Notes: generated by a model from the letters alone, not told the origin. DNA of 64,000 nt from Apoderus coryli (GCA_911728435.2 OU452208.1:6448001-6512000), one strand, 5' to 3'. Shown: positions 12,505 through 24,600, counted from the stretch's first letter. Translations and numbers: made by a program.

Positions 12505-13080
12505 TTTAAATTTTCTTTCTATTTATTTTTATTTATTTCTTTATTGGCCATTAATTGGTATAAAACATTTACATTGAAGTCAAATATACACGCACAAGTA
12601 AAGCTGGGCAATTTTTAAACAATAAATAAAATATAGAACATAAGACATAACATATAAATAGTAAATACAACTTTTGACAATAATATAAGACATAATAAAC
12701 GGTACAAACATTACAAAGTATAAGAGAAGACATCAAAATATAAAAAAAAAAACAAGAAAAACAAAAGAAAACACTGGTTCAATAGGCACGAGGGAATCAG
12801 CTTCGCCAGTCACGACACACTAGTACAAACCTTGACATATAAAAATGATTTTAATTTATGCTGAAGTAAATTTAAAGACACTGAAAGTTTAATCACGTGT
12901 GGTAGCATATTATAACATTATTATCAGAATAATGCGGCGACTTTTTGAATGACTCATGATGAGGCCTAGGCAACAAAACCTGATCCCTGCCTTTCGTGGC
13001 ATAAGCATGCAGCTCACCATTCGTCGCAATTTTAGAGGACGGATCATGTCTTTTTTTGGAAATAGAGCCAATCGTGGCCC
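12505..13080 (-). pseudogene. Non-LTR RT C-terminal tail and 3' UTR
   Basis: Reading the minus strand from about 13060, I see GELHAYATKGRDQVLLPRP, HHESFKKSPHYSD and, after a 1-nt shift, MLPHVIKLS and HKLKSFL. This is the characteristic C-terminus of insect jockey/CR1-like ORF2 proteins. The 3' UTR ends in the TTTATTTCTTTATTGG region near 12530 (plus-strand reading). Only the end of the element is present. Confidence 0.65.
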
Positions 13081-13885
13081 AATTGTGACAATTTAAGGGA
13101 AATTATAACATTTGCGGAGAAAAAATATATGACCGCGGCTGACTTCTCGTTCTTAACACATTTTCATTACACCTCCAGCATATAACAATCTCATGCATAT
13201 TGTAGAAAATTTAAAACAAATCGAAATCCTTTTGAAATTCATCCGAAACATTGCAACAGCTTAAATCTATCCGTATCACAATTACAAAACAAATTTGTTC
13301 CTATAAACCATTCGCTGAAAAGCATCGCACAAACTATGTACAGCTAGCTAGCTATACACCCAACCGATCTGCATCATGAAACTTTGTATATAGAGTAGGT
13401 ATGTGTGCTACCATATATATAGTGATAGTAATTATAATTTGCGAAACAAACTTTAACAACATCCAATTCGACCAAGCCCGGGTTTCGCGTGATGTTTGGG
13501 TCATTTTAGCCGCAGACAATAGAGGATCTGATTAGTTGGAAAACTCATCGAGTCCTGAAGGATATCTGAAGATATAGAGGGTGTTTTTTTTAAAGGCGCG
13601 ACAATATTTAAGGGAGTGATTGGAACATATGTCCGGAAATGCATTGTTTCCAAGATGCAAGGTTTAAATCAAATATCCTTAACAATTTAGTTGAAATATA
13701 GCAGCGTTGTTGCTGGAAATAGCGAGCTTATATGACCCAATAAAAACGCTACTTCGAAAACTTAATATTTCGCTATACTAGCCAAAAAAGGATAGATGCA
13801 AGATTTGCCTGCAATTCGAATTAAAAAAATTAACTAAAGATTAGCCACATAGACAGTAAAGAACGAGAACGAGCAGAAAAATGTA
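13081..13885. other. Unassigned stretch
   Basis: No gene recognised. It probably includes 5' parts of the element whose ORF remnant starts at 13886, but nothing diagnostic is visible. Confidence 0.4.
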
Positions 13886-14625
13886 ATGACAAAAAGTGAG
13901 AATGGTAATTGTCATACCATCACAACGGACCTTCAAGCAATTAAAGTTTGTCCAGCAGTCAATGCATCATCTGCCTATTACAAAACAAAACTTTGTGTAC
14001 ATAATTTTACAATTTTAAATTTAGCTAATAAGCACTGCACGTGCTATTGGTTCAATGAATCAGAAGCCGACCTCCAGGCATCTGTCTTTGCCTCATGTTT
14101 GACAGACTACATCAAAAGACAGCTTAACGATTTCGAGCAAGTGATTATCTACTCGAATGGGTGTTCATATCATAATAAAAATTCAGTAATGACCAATGCT
14201 CTTTTGCATCTCTCAAGTGAGCTTAAAATCAAGCAAAAATATCTCCTAAAAGGCCATATTCAAATAGAGTGCGATAGCATTCACGCACTTATTGAGAGGA
14301 AAATAAAACATAAATCAATTTACTTGCCAAGCGATTATTCTCTATCATGTCTGGATTCAAGAAAGACTTTAAGAAAGACATGTGCTACCATTCCGTCAGA
14401 GCAGGGCGAAAAAGGGGAGATCCGACGGTTAACGACATAAGAGCTCTGCCATATCTACCTGAAGGCCAAATAAAATACAAAATTCAGTTTGATGATGTCT
14501 ACGAGGATATTCCTATAAGACCAACGCTCGTGCAACCTGTTGTATATCCTCGCGTTTTTGATGAACGACTACCCATTCCCAGCGATTGTTGGTCCTTTTA
14601 TGAACCTACCCTTAACAGCGAATAA
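13886..14625 (+). pseudogene. C-terminal part of a multicopy insect ORF with a YxDGCxxQNRN-type core (possible DDE-fold TE protein)
   Basis: Two frames (13886-14440 and 14347-14625) join into one protein with a frameshift near 14360. In order: YYKTKLCVHNFTI, CYWFNESEADLQASVFASCL, YSNGCSYHNKNSVMTNALL, GHIQIECDSIHALIERK, IYLPSDY, then RAGRKRGDPTVNDIRAL and FDDVYEDIPIRP. I know this architecture from large families of uncharacterised insect proteins, where the core is usually YSDGCTxQNRN. I associate it from memory with a transposase-derived domain (DUF7869-like) but cannot confirm this. The Asp of the DGC core is Asn here and the Q is H, so catalysis, if any, would be lost. No termini were identified. 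Confidence 0.55.
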
Positions 14626-14654
14626 TAAATCGGACATTTTCTATTTTTATTTAT

Positions 14655-14805
14655 AGAGATTTATAATTTATGAGAGTCGCAAGATATATAATCACTTACC
14701 ATCAACTCTAGCGACTTCGAGCTACAAACATTTCAGGGAATCTGTTAAAAAGCTACTCCTGGAGAGGGTGTATTATTCATCTGAGGATTATGTCGTTGAC
14801 ACCTG
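14655..14805 (+). pseudogene. Non-LTR RT extreme C-terminal tail
   Basis: After the previous ORF, the reading YNHLPSTLATSSYKHFRES, then VKKLLLERVYYSSEDY and a stop near 14803 matches the last 40-50 residues of jockey/CR1-like ORF2 proteins. About 80 bp of AT-rich 3' UTR follows. Its closeness to the 13886-14625 ORF is probably a separate insertion. Confidence 0.6.
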
Positions 14806-14889
14806 ATAATATCACATAGCTTCTACTCGTCCACGTTTGACTTAGCATAAATTATATATTTATTTATACTTATCATTAAATATTTTTAT

Positions 14890-16139
14890 ATAAAATTGTT
14901 GTCAAAATAATAAGCGAAATATATTTTTTCATAAATGTGCATTTTTTAAATAGTTTTTTTTTTGTCTTCCTGAAAATGTTCCGTTTTTGAGTTACGACAT
15001 ATTGAAGTGTTACCGTCGATTTGAAAGAATATACAAGATATAAAAAGTTGTAGTTTTAGTGGCTTCATCTCAAGACAATATCGACATTAAATTACAGTCA
15101 GTGGCGTACATTTTTTTGTCAATATTTTTTATTTAGCTTAATAATGGGCGATTGAATTATGCAATAATTGTTTTGATTACTGTATTTTCACAAATAGGTA
15201 TCGCTCATGTCAGCCTTCAAATAAAATGTTGTCACCTCATTATCATTTGTATTAATAATGGCCAGTGGTGTTGTTATAGAGCATGTTATATACCTACCAT
15301 ACTCAATACACATGTCGTTTTTCACACAGTATATACACAACTTATATATAAGTAAACGGGCTTTCTGATAGAAACGTGCTGACAGGTATCGACTTAGAAT
15401 AAAAGATTGATGTTAACGCACACAATTTAACATGTACTGAAGACTGTATTTACCCTACACTGCTCAGGCTTCAATGGGGGATCGGGTGTAGCGGGTGATG
15501 CTCTCGATTCTGTTCCTTGTTTACCCTTTCTTCACTTTTTTTTTCAGGACCGGACATAAAAGAGTTTGTCTTGTCCGAACGCGACGCGATTTTAATAAAA
15601 TTATTGTATAAGTACGTACATCGCAGAGCGAGCAGAACTATTTACTAAAAATAATAGACAAATAATTTTCGCCGACAATAAAATAAAAATCCTTTATCTA
15701 GCAATGCGCATGGATGCGATTGGGTTGGGTTTTTTCAGGATTGGAAATTTGAACCGTTCTCGGACTGTTAATGAACTGGTTGCGCCTTATATAAAATTCT
15801 CGTACCGTTGTATTATAGTTCAAAATTTTGAAAAACGCGAACACTTTTTCAAACAAATCAAAATCTAGTTATTTAAGAGTTTGTAAGTAAATATTTATTT
15901 CGATTATTTTAACGTATATTTAATTTTTGTAGTTTACGGTATTCAAAAAGAACTTTCTTTCGCAAAACTTTAATTGTTGTAGCCTCATTGGAAATAAACT
16001 AAATATGTAGTTATTATTTTATTACCAATCCATAATTGAAATTACTTATTTGGTTTATATTAATTTCTTTTCAGTATTCAAAAATTATTATGAGGTTATG
16101 TTTTACTTTATTAGTCATATTATTTCCCTGATTAGGACC
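14890..16139. other. Unassigned stretch
   Basis: No gene recognised. A GC-richer patch lies at about 15440-15560. Polypyrimidine-CAG runs that resemble splice acceptors occur at 15535-15548 and 15730-15738, but no open exon is attached to either. Confidence 0.4.
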
Positions 16140-16720
16140 CACATAACAGAATAATAATAATAATAATAGGCTTTATTAAGATTATATACAGAAAAATATA
16201 CCTCTTAAATGGCGAAGTCTAGCTGGTTCTTTTCTTTTGAGTAAAAAAAAAGACCGCTACTCAACATTAACCACTTAAACAATATAAAAACTAAACACAT
16301 AACCTATATGAATTGTATTAGTATAAAACAATGAAATTTATATTCTTAAGTACAAAAAAATTCCAATTCTTATTTAGTTACGAAAACTATTCAAACAAAA
16401 AACACCTTAATTAGAACTAATGAAACACCCTTATATCAAATTAAATTACGGGCAAAAGGCAAAAACAAAACTTATTAATATAAACAAAAAATAACCATAC
16501 ATATAACTAGACAATTAAATCTAAAAACTACCTACTGAAAGTTGAAACATCCCTAGTCAGTCAACTGTGAGTGTAAATTATCTTTCACTTTTTTTCGAAA
16601 ACCGTTTACTGAAAGTGGCACCGACAAATATGCTATAAAATAATTATGGTATTTTACAGCATTGTACGTAAAACTTCTTTTAATGTTTATCGATATACGC
16701 ATCTTTGAAAAATATCACAA
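16140..16720 (-). pseudogene. Non-LTR RT tail with (TAA)n 3' end
   Basis: On the minus strand I read YNAVKYHNYFIAYLSVPLS then VNGFRKKVKDNL (about 16660-16570), the shape of a retrotransposon ORF2 C-terminus. The 3' UTR then runs to a short AATAATAATAATAATAATA microsatellite at about 16151-16170, a common 3' terminus of such elements. Confidence 0.5.
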
Positions 16721-16764
16721 AAATAGTCCGAAACCAGTACTTGCTGAAGACCAAGGATCATTTT

Positions 16765-16915
16765 TGACAGTTCTAAAACCGTCCCAGAACAGTTCTGATT
16801 CAAACCAGATCACCAAACTTCTAGAACTGTTCTAAATCATTTCAACTAAACCCAAACCTGTAAATTTGAACTGCGCAAACTCCTGACAGTTCTAGAACAG
16901 TTCTTGTTCGAACCT
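16765..16915. repeat. Cluster of AGAAC(A/T)GTTCT palindromes
   Basis: Three 11-bp near-palindromes, AGAACAGTTCT (16786-16796), AGAACTGTTCT (16823-16833) and AGAACAGTTCT (16894-16904), are embedded in two related half-units beginning GACAGTTCTA. The spacing is irregular and no gene lies immediately beside them. Confidence 0.55.
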
Positions 16916-17939
16916 GAATTAAGCTAATATCGAATTATACTTAATTATTTATACCTGTCCTATCAACAACAAAAATCTCCCATTCTATCCATCGTATTCC
17001 ATTACCTATTACGCGTACACAACCTATTTTACTCGCTTGCATTTGCATCTAGATCCTTCATCTTTCTTCTGCGAGTGAATGATACTAGGGTGGTTTTTTA
17101 AAGGTCCAATCCACAACAAGATCTTGTAGCTACACTAGAAGTGAAAATATTAAAAGAAAACGGAAGACAGTATATCAAAGAAACCGCAACAAACCGTAGG
17201 AAGCTTGAACATTATATAGAAGACGTGATTTAACGGTCCTCTATAAGCCAATCCAAAAAAAATTACTGTGGATGTTTTGTTTTAGTCTATTTCATAATTC
17301 GTTATGTGAAATGCGTTACCATTTAGATGTGTTCTTTAGCTTTTCAAGGATTTCTGAACAGCAATATCCATAAATTTTTTGTCAATTATATGACTGTCAC
17401 TATTTACATTTATTCAAGAACATGGGTCCAGACTTCCTCGCTTACTATCCAAATATTATTTGTCACGTCTACTGCTAGGCTAATTCCAACTAAAATCCCT
17501 AAAACTCCTTATTCGTTAGAAAGGTTATGGTTGCTGTAGTATATGTATAAATTTGTGCATGCTGCCGCTTTTCACTGTACGTAACGAAGGTAAATTAAGA
17601 ACATAATCTCGATTCACCACATTTTGTCGACCTTTCTCTACTGCCAGTCCGTTATTTTGTCCCCTGTTTTCATTTTGTATATATACACGATAATACTTAA
17701 TGCAAATTGTTACTTTGGAACCGGAATTAAATTTTATGAAACGAAACCAGAATGTTAATGTGTCGAAAATTAACTTGATGATAATGATGATTGCAGGGAA
17801 ATTTAAATTTTGTGCTGATTATGGCAGTTTTGGTCGAGTATGGCCCGGGATAGACGTTGGAGCGTTCCAGATCGCGACATGATTATTCCAGGTAAAACTT
17901 AGTTAACTTTTTTGTAAATCTAAACAACGTCATAAATTA
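16916..17939. other. Unassigned stretch
   Basis: No recognisable gene. Frames of 70 and 60 codons at 17327-17539 and 17700-17882 have no family features. Confidence 0.4.
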
Positions 17940-18205
17940 TTTTATTTTTTTTTTAATTTTTTTTTTTTCATTACCAAAAAGGTTTACACAAGTCATATTG
18001 AATACTAAAATATTACATAACACAATTCAAAAACATAGAAATGTATATAACTTAATCACAACAGAAAGTCAGTGCTGAGGAATTCATCAATGGAGTAAAA
18101 AGCCTGGTCAATTAAGTATTTCTTTAGTCTATTTTTGGATACTGCAAGGCTCAGTGTTTTCAAACTAACTGGCAAATGATTATAGCATGTGGGCAGTGGC
18201 GGCCC
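17940..18205 (-). pseudogene. Non-LTR RT C-terminal tail with T-rich 3' end
   Basis: The minus strand from about 18190 reads NHLPVSLKTLSL, RLKKYLIDQAFYSIDEFLS and a stop, a classic ORF2 C-terminus of jockey/CR1-like elements. Its 3' end is an A-rich tract (T-rich on the plus strand, 17940-17970). The rest of the element is missing. Confidence 0.7.
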
Positions 18206-18299
18206 GTGAGTCCTGAGGGTTGTGAGGCAGTACAAAGATTGTAATAAAACAGACGGGCAATGGAATTTACTGTTGTCCGGCCCTGTGGTTATGTCTGAG

Positions 18300-18990
18300 T
18301 TTTATGGTTTATATTAGTTTGGGAATATTATTTAAGTAGATTGTATACAAATGTTCTAAACTCAGTCATAAAATTTAAGGGTATATTTTCTATTTATCTT
18401 ATCTTCCATTGATATGGGTTTTACAACATCTGCAAGTAATACAAGTATTATCTTTGCCTAAAGGAGTTGTTAGGTACCTAAAAAGAACAACCTTTTCTCT
18501 TATTCGAAGAATGACATGTTAGAAAGACAACCAGATGTCGGAAATACCCGGTGATCTAAACACTCAAAACCATCGATAGATCTTCATGCAAATTAAATGT
18601 CGAACATTTTTTATTATATACAAAAAGCTATTTGGAAAGCGTCACGGTTTCCCATATCAAAATAATATATATAATGGGCACATAAAAAATTATGGGTTTT
18701 TGTCCAGTCGCGAAATCCAACTTAAGAATCTTTATTAAAGTCGACATACAAATAAAAATGTATCTTATTTTGTAATGTTCTCACCCTGTAAAAAATGTAT
18801 TTGGGTATATATTGTAAAATGGCCTTTTTTCTGATTGGTTTATTTTCATTTTGTATTACCTACTATGTAACTTTTATGAGGCAATTCTGGAAAGGAAAAA
18901 GGACTTTGAGATGAGAATGGTTCTAGCATTGATTGAATAAAGAAGTCTTTTCGAAATTGTATAAAGTTAAATTAAATATTTTAATTTGTT
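18300..18990 (+). repeat. Unclassified about 0.65-kb repeat, copy A
   Basis: Shares ordered blocks with 21536-22060 in the same orientation: AGTAGATTGT, AAATTTAAGGGT, TTGATATGGGTTTTA, TTCGAAGAATGACATGTT, AAATTAAATGTCG and TTTTATGAGGCAATT. The spacing between blocks differs by small indels. There is no coding capacity and no clear termini, so it is an old interspersed repeat. Confidence 0.65.
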
Positions 18991-19464
18991 TTTGGACTTG
19001 GTATAATTTTCAATGAAGAATTATTTTCTAGTTTTTTTTTCATGTTTTAAAAGTATCTGAATAAAGACTGAGTCCATTTCATTTTATTCTGAAATAGTGA
19101 ATTGTATAAAGTTCCGTAAATTTTGATATTCTTTTAATTGAAGGCCTTTTTGTTTAATCAGTTTTTATTATATAAAGTTTAAAGTTATTTCTTTTAGTAA
19201 TTGAAATAAATTTCGTTTTCAATAGTAATTAAAGTTTCATACAGGAATTAATATAATTAATCGAATTAATCGTGCATAGGGACTAGTGGCACTGCCTCTG
19301 ACTTAAAATTATTTAATTACGGCCAGTATCGATGTTTTTAATGACGTTGGCCTACTCTCGTTCTGCGTTCGCCGACGGGCAGGGCATTGTTGCAGGCCTC
19401 ATTGGATAGCGAGTATTAAATGGACGCACGATTTACATAACAGTTATTTTCATAATTTAAATAT

Positions 19465-19512
19465 TAATACAGGGTATTTGAAAAAAGGGTAAAAAATCAA
19501 ATTGAACAAAGT
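19465..19512 (+). repeat. Short dispersed repeat starting TACAGGGTATTTGAAAAAAG
   Basis: About 40 bp is nearly identical to 61225-61265. Both follow a TAATACAGGG start. It is likely one end of a miniature element. Confidence 0.5.
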
Positions 19513-19769
19513 GTCAAAATTCAAAATTTAAAAATTAAAATTAATTTTTTTGCATCAAAAATAAGGGCAAGTTTGTGAACAAAAACTACAACTTTTTTAT
19601 GAATGATTTCCATATGAGTAAATACACTCATAAATTAAAAATGATTTATTTTCTGATTGGTACTGTGGATTATGTATATTTATGTTCGTATTCCATTTAG
19701 GTAATTTTATTTGTTCTGACTACCAAATGGTGGTTTTTTAAGTTGTAAGAATGAGTGGTTATTTAGAGT

Positions 19770-19815
19770 CTTGCCGGAAGAAGGGTCTCGTCTGGTAGAC
19801 GCGAAACCGGTCTAG
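19770..19815 (+). other. Hammerhead-like stem motif (degenerate)
   Basis: GGAAGAAGGG, a GTCT-GGT-AGAC hairpin and GCGAAACCGG follow each other as in PLE-type hammerhead cores (CUGANGA, stem II, GAAAC). The first box is GGAAGAA rather than CTGATGA, so this is at best a decayed copy or a related 3'-end motif. Confidence 0.3.
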
Positions 19816-19819
19816 CTAA

Positions 19820-21440
19820 TAAAATGAACTGTGATGAATTTAGACAACAACTCAATTCCTGCTGGGTACATTTTCCTAAAACCATATATTTTATATCCCT
19901 ACCCAAACAGTGAAATAAAATCAGTGAAAGAGTGGATGTTGTGTAAATTAATGTCGCTTAATCTGAAACAAACGTTTATCAATTTCGAGTTGTATTTGTT
20001 CAATGGCCAACAATTCTGATGCCTAATAATGAACTAATTTATTTGAGCATTAAATTATATATAATTTAATTTACATGCGTTGAACGACTATTCAATGGGA
20101 TTTTAATAATACGTAGGGTAATAATAATATTAATAATAATATTTTGTCATTAGTTTGTGTGGGATTTTTAGTCTGTTTTCATTGAGGCTTATTTTGTTCT
20201 ATATGGTATTGGTATTATATCTGTAAATTTGTAGATTAAAATTTAATATTCATATAAATTTGTAGTTTATTTGATAACCGGCCTGAAACGATCAATAATT
20301 GTAAATGGTCGACCTATTAAAAATTTAATAACCGGTTTTTTTAATAGTACAAGTAAAGGCTATCCCAAATTTTTGCAGGATATCTCGAAAAGAAGTAAGG
20401 ATGTCATGACTTATTTTTGGATAATACTAACGATGCGCGATAATAGTATATTCCCGAACAAGTGTGCAAAATGTCATGTGCAAACATTCCGAGAGGTCGA
20501 TCATTGTGGGACACCCTGTATTGTATATAAAATATCGTAAATAAACGCCTGCTTTAACTCTATATAAGCAATTTTCCCCAGTCCCATCCTTGAAGCGCAT
20601 AACTTTAAAATCATATTCCGCCTAGACGGGCAAACGGTATTCCGTTTATTGAAAACTTTATTTTAAATGTCGACATAGAACGCAACACGCATACATTCAA
20701 CGAACTTTTCCTGTCTCGTCAACGGTATACAATTTCCCTTTGATCCCACATAAAGTCTATATTATACCTAGTTGTGTATTCTCTGATGTTACCACTACTG
20801 TTGTTATGGCGATCTGTTTTTGTTGTTTCATTTTGAGACAAATTTCGAACGTCTCTGGCACAATATGCCTGCATTGAAATTTACAATGTCCAGTAAATAT
20901 CTATACAGTTACCAGAGAAGATTTGTGAACTTCGAAACGTTAGGCTGACTATAAATCTAAGTCAGTTAAAACCATCAAATGAGTTGTCCCTTTAGCGGCT
21001 TGCGAACTTTCTTCTTTTCTCAATAGATTCTTCTATATAACCTTCGATCACTGTGCACGACCTAAGCAATTATTGTTGTTAAGCAAAATATCCAACAATA
21101 TTTTTCCTTCCAACCTCTTAGGCGCCTCAGCGATGTAAATTCCACATCTGCATCAGCAGCAAGATAGCAGAAGTACGTCGGAATCAATGACAGGTATAAT
21201 CGTTTTGGGTCTGCTACAATAAAAGGCATCTTCCCGAAATAATGAATGCCGACGCGTTGAAAGGTGCATTTTGTGGTACATTTTTTGGCCGAAGACAAGC
21301 ATATTTTATATACAAGTCAACTCGATTGAAAACGTTCCCTTAACCCACCATCTTTTCATATTAGTCTTTGTATCAGCCATAGTAACTAAAATGTAGCGAT
21401 TGTCTTTTTCTATGATGTCTTGCAGTCGTAGAGGGTGCAA
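19820..21440. other. Unassigned stretch
   Basis: No gene recognised. A right-end-type GGGACACCCTGTA of the CAGGGTG family lies at about 20507-20520 without a visible partner. The minus frame at 21062-21298 is discussed among the rejected items. Confidence 0.4.
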
Positions 21441-21447
21441 TTTTGGT

Positions 21448-22060
21448 CTTCTACATGCTCCACAAGGGCTGTAACAAGACACCACACCACTGGTATTATG
21501 TATACTGTTGGGTGATTTTATAGATATTTTCTCTTAGTTTGGGAAATATAATATTTTTGTGAATATTATTTTAAGTAGATTGTTAACAAATGTTCCTAAC
21601 TGTCCTTTTAGACAAAAAATTTAAGGGTCTGTTTTCTATCTATCTTATCGTTTATTGATATGGGTTTTATGAAACGCCATAAACACATCTGCAAGTGGGT
21701 ACATGAATAACAAAAATATATAATTTTTGTCTCTTTTCTTTGTTCAACTTTTAGAAACAGATGGACCGTGTTTTCTTGTTCGAAGAATGACATGTTTTAA
21801 ATATAGAGTGGTCTCACTTTTGAACATCGAAATGCCTTCATGTAAATTAAATGTCGGATTACTATTCACCCTGTGTATTTGTATAGGAATATATTTTAAA
21901 AATGCTCTTTGCTTATTGGCCATTTTTCATTCTGTAGTTCCTACTTGTCATTTTTATGAGGCAATTTTAAAAAGGCGATAGGATTTTCAAGTTAGATTCG
22001 TTTTAGCCTTGGTAGAGTCTAGATGTGATTTCCAATTTTATAAAGTTAATAAGTGAATAA
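21448..22060 (+). repeat. Repeat copy B, fused to a piece of the coding-like repeat
   Basis: 21536-22060 is the second copy of the repeat at 18300-18990. Immediately before it, 21448-21535 is the reverse complement of about 58-140, the TSGVV.CY part of the dispersed coding-like repeat. Either both pieces belong to one larger element or this is a chance junction. Confidence 0.55.
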
Positions 22061-22173
22061 GTTTCATCAATAGCCGTGGCCAAAAACTAACTAACCGAAT
22101 TCTTCTTTCAAAAAGCATTAACTTTTGGAAACTTGTCAATTTTGATATTTTCTTTAACAGTTAACACTCCTTT

Positions 22174-22700
22174 CTACATAAAATATTTCGACAAACTGTC
22201 GACGGTTTGTGGAAAATCAGGTGGCGTCAGATTCGGCGATCTAGCAGGCCAATTTTGATGCCCATTTCTTCCAATCCATCCAAAAAAATCTCGAGCAGTA
22301 CGATAAAAATGTGCTGGCGCTCCATTCACTTGCAACCACATGTGTTCTCTAATATTTAGAGTAACGTTTTCCAATAAAACTCTCACTCAAAAAGTTAGGG
22401 TCCTATAAAATATGATCTCAGTGTTCCTCCCCATAGGTTAACTGACCATTTATTTTGATTATCTTCAGTTCTAAATTCGTGTGGATTTAATCCACAATAA
22501 TAATGAAAATTATGTCTATTGAGGTTGCCGTTATTGTAGAATGTACATTCGTCACTAAATAAGACATTATTAAAAAGGTTTTGATTTTCTATGATTTTAT
22601 TCCTGGCCCATGTTTATGCATTTAACACGATTTAAAAGAATCAATATTGGAAAGTTCTTGATGCAGTTGCATTTTGTATATGGTATCTATTTTTCCTTAC
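22174..22700 (-). pseudogene. Tc1/mariner-like transposase, catalytic part, decayed
   Basis: On the minus strand from about 22640 I read WARNKIIENQNLFN, then LFSDECTFYNNGN (first catalytic Asp retained) and HYYCGLNPHEFR. A stop and frameshift near 22395 follow, then VTLNIREHMWLQVNGAPAHF and WPARSPNLTPPDF. The second catalytic Asp is Asn (QVNGAPAHF against the usual QDGAPAHF). Its upstream DNA (22640-22700) matches 63895-63990, so this and the transposase at the window's end are members of one family. It is nonfunctional. Confidence 0.75.
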
Positions 22701-22759
22701 GATTCTTGAGACGCTGCCGCTGGCTTGGCTAATTTCAACAACGCAACGGTTGGATATGG

Positions 22760-24059
22760 GGTATGAGGACACATTATGTCTGTTAAGTTTCCATTTTTAT
22801 TTATTATTTTCTATTTTCTTTAAGTTAATTGCTTTTTGTTTATTTAATGGGGTAGAATTTTACAGAATAGCAAGTCTATAGGATTAATGTTGTTACTATT
22901 TTATGAATTGCCGTTTATTTGCAAGTTTTAATTCATTTTATATGCTAAAGTTTGGTAACTCCTGTTTGCTTATCTCCCAAAAATAAATAGTAAGTAAAAT
23001 ATAATATGGGACAGTGGAAGAAAAGTGCGCGCATCCGATTTATACCTGGTGCATCCTCAATTCCTGATAATTGGTAAGTCAAACTTTACATTTTATACTT
23101 TCATTGCATAATACAGTTCACTTTAAGCCCATTACGGCACAATGTCATATTACAAAACCTCCATAAAATGTAGCTGCCCTGATAAAACGATATTAAAAAT
23201 TTAAACTGTTTTCCTATCGGAACCACCTGTCGTATCGCTCGAGTATTACCAAAAAATGTCATTAAAAGAAGATACCTCAGAAAAAGGAAACTTACCAAGT
23301 TACAGGCAAAACAAAATAAACTCCAATAAGTACATAACGTAAACTTGAAGACATTCCTGTCTCTTTGTCATTATTATTAGTCAAGAAGCAGCTTTTCCCT
23401 AACACAGCACAGCTGCCGCCAAAAAATGTCTTATTAAATTTTGTTGTTTTATAACTAAATTACTTCCTCCTGTTTTGTTCCTTATGTGTGTGTGTATGTG
23501 TACCGTTTTTGTTGTCGTGCTTTATTGCTTTTTATTTTTTTTTTCAGGGGTGTTATGGCTTCAATTTGTGTAGAAGCAAAAAATGCGAGGAGTAAAATGA
23601 GAATATAATAATAAATTTGATGTGAGGTAACGTGAAATATAAATAAAATACACACGTGTGTTTATTATAAGAGTTCTTTTCATATATTTTTTTATTATTA
23701 TAAATCTTAGAAGTAGAAATGTTTTCTCCGAAATTAATGATTGGAAATTTTTGAAAATTTAAATTTGTATGGGCGTTTGACAGGAAAAAGGCCTGTACTT
23801 GCTTATTTCAAATGGAACATCCTGTATATTATTCTATAGTGCGAAATCGTCTTCTTCCGCTGCTATCCATTAATGGGTGTTTGCGATCACTTCTGACCAG
23901 TCCCTATCTCTGGTGGTGTGAATTAATTCTCCTGTGGTTCCTATTCTTTAATTTAAATAACAACGACTATATCTACAATTACAATTTTTACCGCCCTCGT
24001 AAGAATAATTTTTAAACATGCGTGCATAGATGCCCCCGTATTACGCTTTCTCGGTTATC
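22760..24059. other. Unassigned stretch
   Basis: No gene recognised. TTTCAAATGGAACATCCTGTA at 23807-23827 is a solo right end of the CAGGGTG miniature family. The frames at 23101-23298 (minus) and 23812-24015 (plus) have no family signature. Confidence 0.4.
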
Positions 24060-24600
24060 TTCTATTGTTGCATGTCTCCATAAGCGGTATCTTTTTGTAA
24101 ATGCAAAACAAAGCTAGCCGCCTCAGAATTTCCTCGTTGGTTTTCTTGTTGTCCATGGGACTTTCAAGATTCTTCGATATATCCACATTTCAAATGCTTC
24201 CAGCCTACTCATTGTGCCAACCTTCAAAGTCCAGACTTCCATATCATACATCAGTACCGGTCATTCGTAACATTTTGTGAATCCTATTCTGAGATTGAAG
24301 TCAAAGTCAGAGTTCGTAAAGACGTTTTTGAATCTCATGAATGAGCTCGCTTTTTCTATCCGGCATTTATACGTCTGAAGTCTATTCTTCACATAACCAA
24401 ATCAGCTGCAGTTATATTTGACAACGAAGTTAGAAAGGCACTGAAAATCCTTAGAGGTGTCAGAAGAGTAAATATTAAATAGAAGTGGGAGATTACACAT
24501 CCCTGTCTTACACCTCTAAGGATTTTCTGTGCCTTTGTAAATTCTTTGTCAACAAAACGCAGCTTTTTGTGGAAATGTCTAGGGAACTTCATGTGATGCT
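24060..24600 (-). pseudogene. RTE-like non-LTR RT, C-terminal half, rearranged
   Basis: The minus strand shows ILRGVRQGCVIS (RT motif before the active site) at about 24530-24495. The part downstream of the active site follows at about 24270-24110: VLMYDMEVWTLKVGTM, then RLEAFEMWIYRRILKVPW and TRKPTRKF. The LEAFEMW.YRR signature is typical of the C-terminus of insect RTE/BovB-like ORFs. The active-site YxDD is missing, the two parts are separated by unrelated sequence, and an inverted duplication interrupts the RT (next entry). Confidence 0.7.
24437..24533. repeat. 97-nt near-perfect hairpin inside the RTE remnant
   Basis: The left arm 24437-24464 and right arm 24506-24533 are reverse complements at 26 of 28 positions. 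They share AATCCTTAGAGGTGT and its complement and flank a 41-nt loop. It most simply arose by an inverted duplication of the RT segment encoding ILRGVRQ. As RNA it would form a pre-miRNA-sized hairpin. Confidence 0.85.

Noticed and set aside
21062..21298. Minus-strand frame with RVGIHYFG, weakly like a BEL/Pao integrase start
   Set aside because: Only one short motif fits. The Asp/Glu catalytic context and the flanking domains are absent, and adjacent DNA belongs to other repeats.
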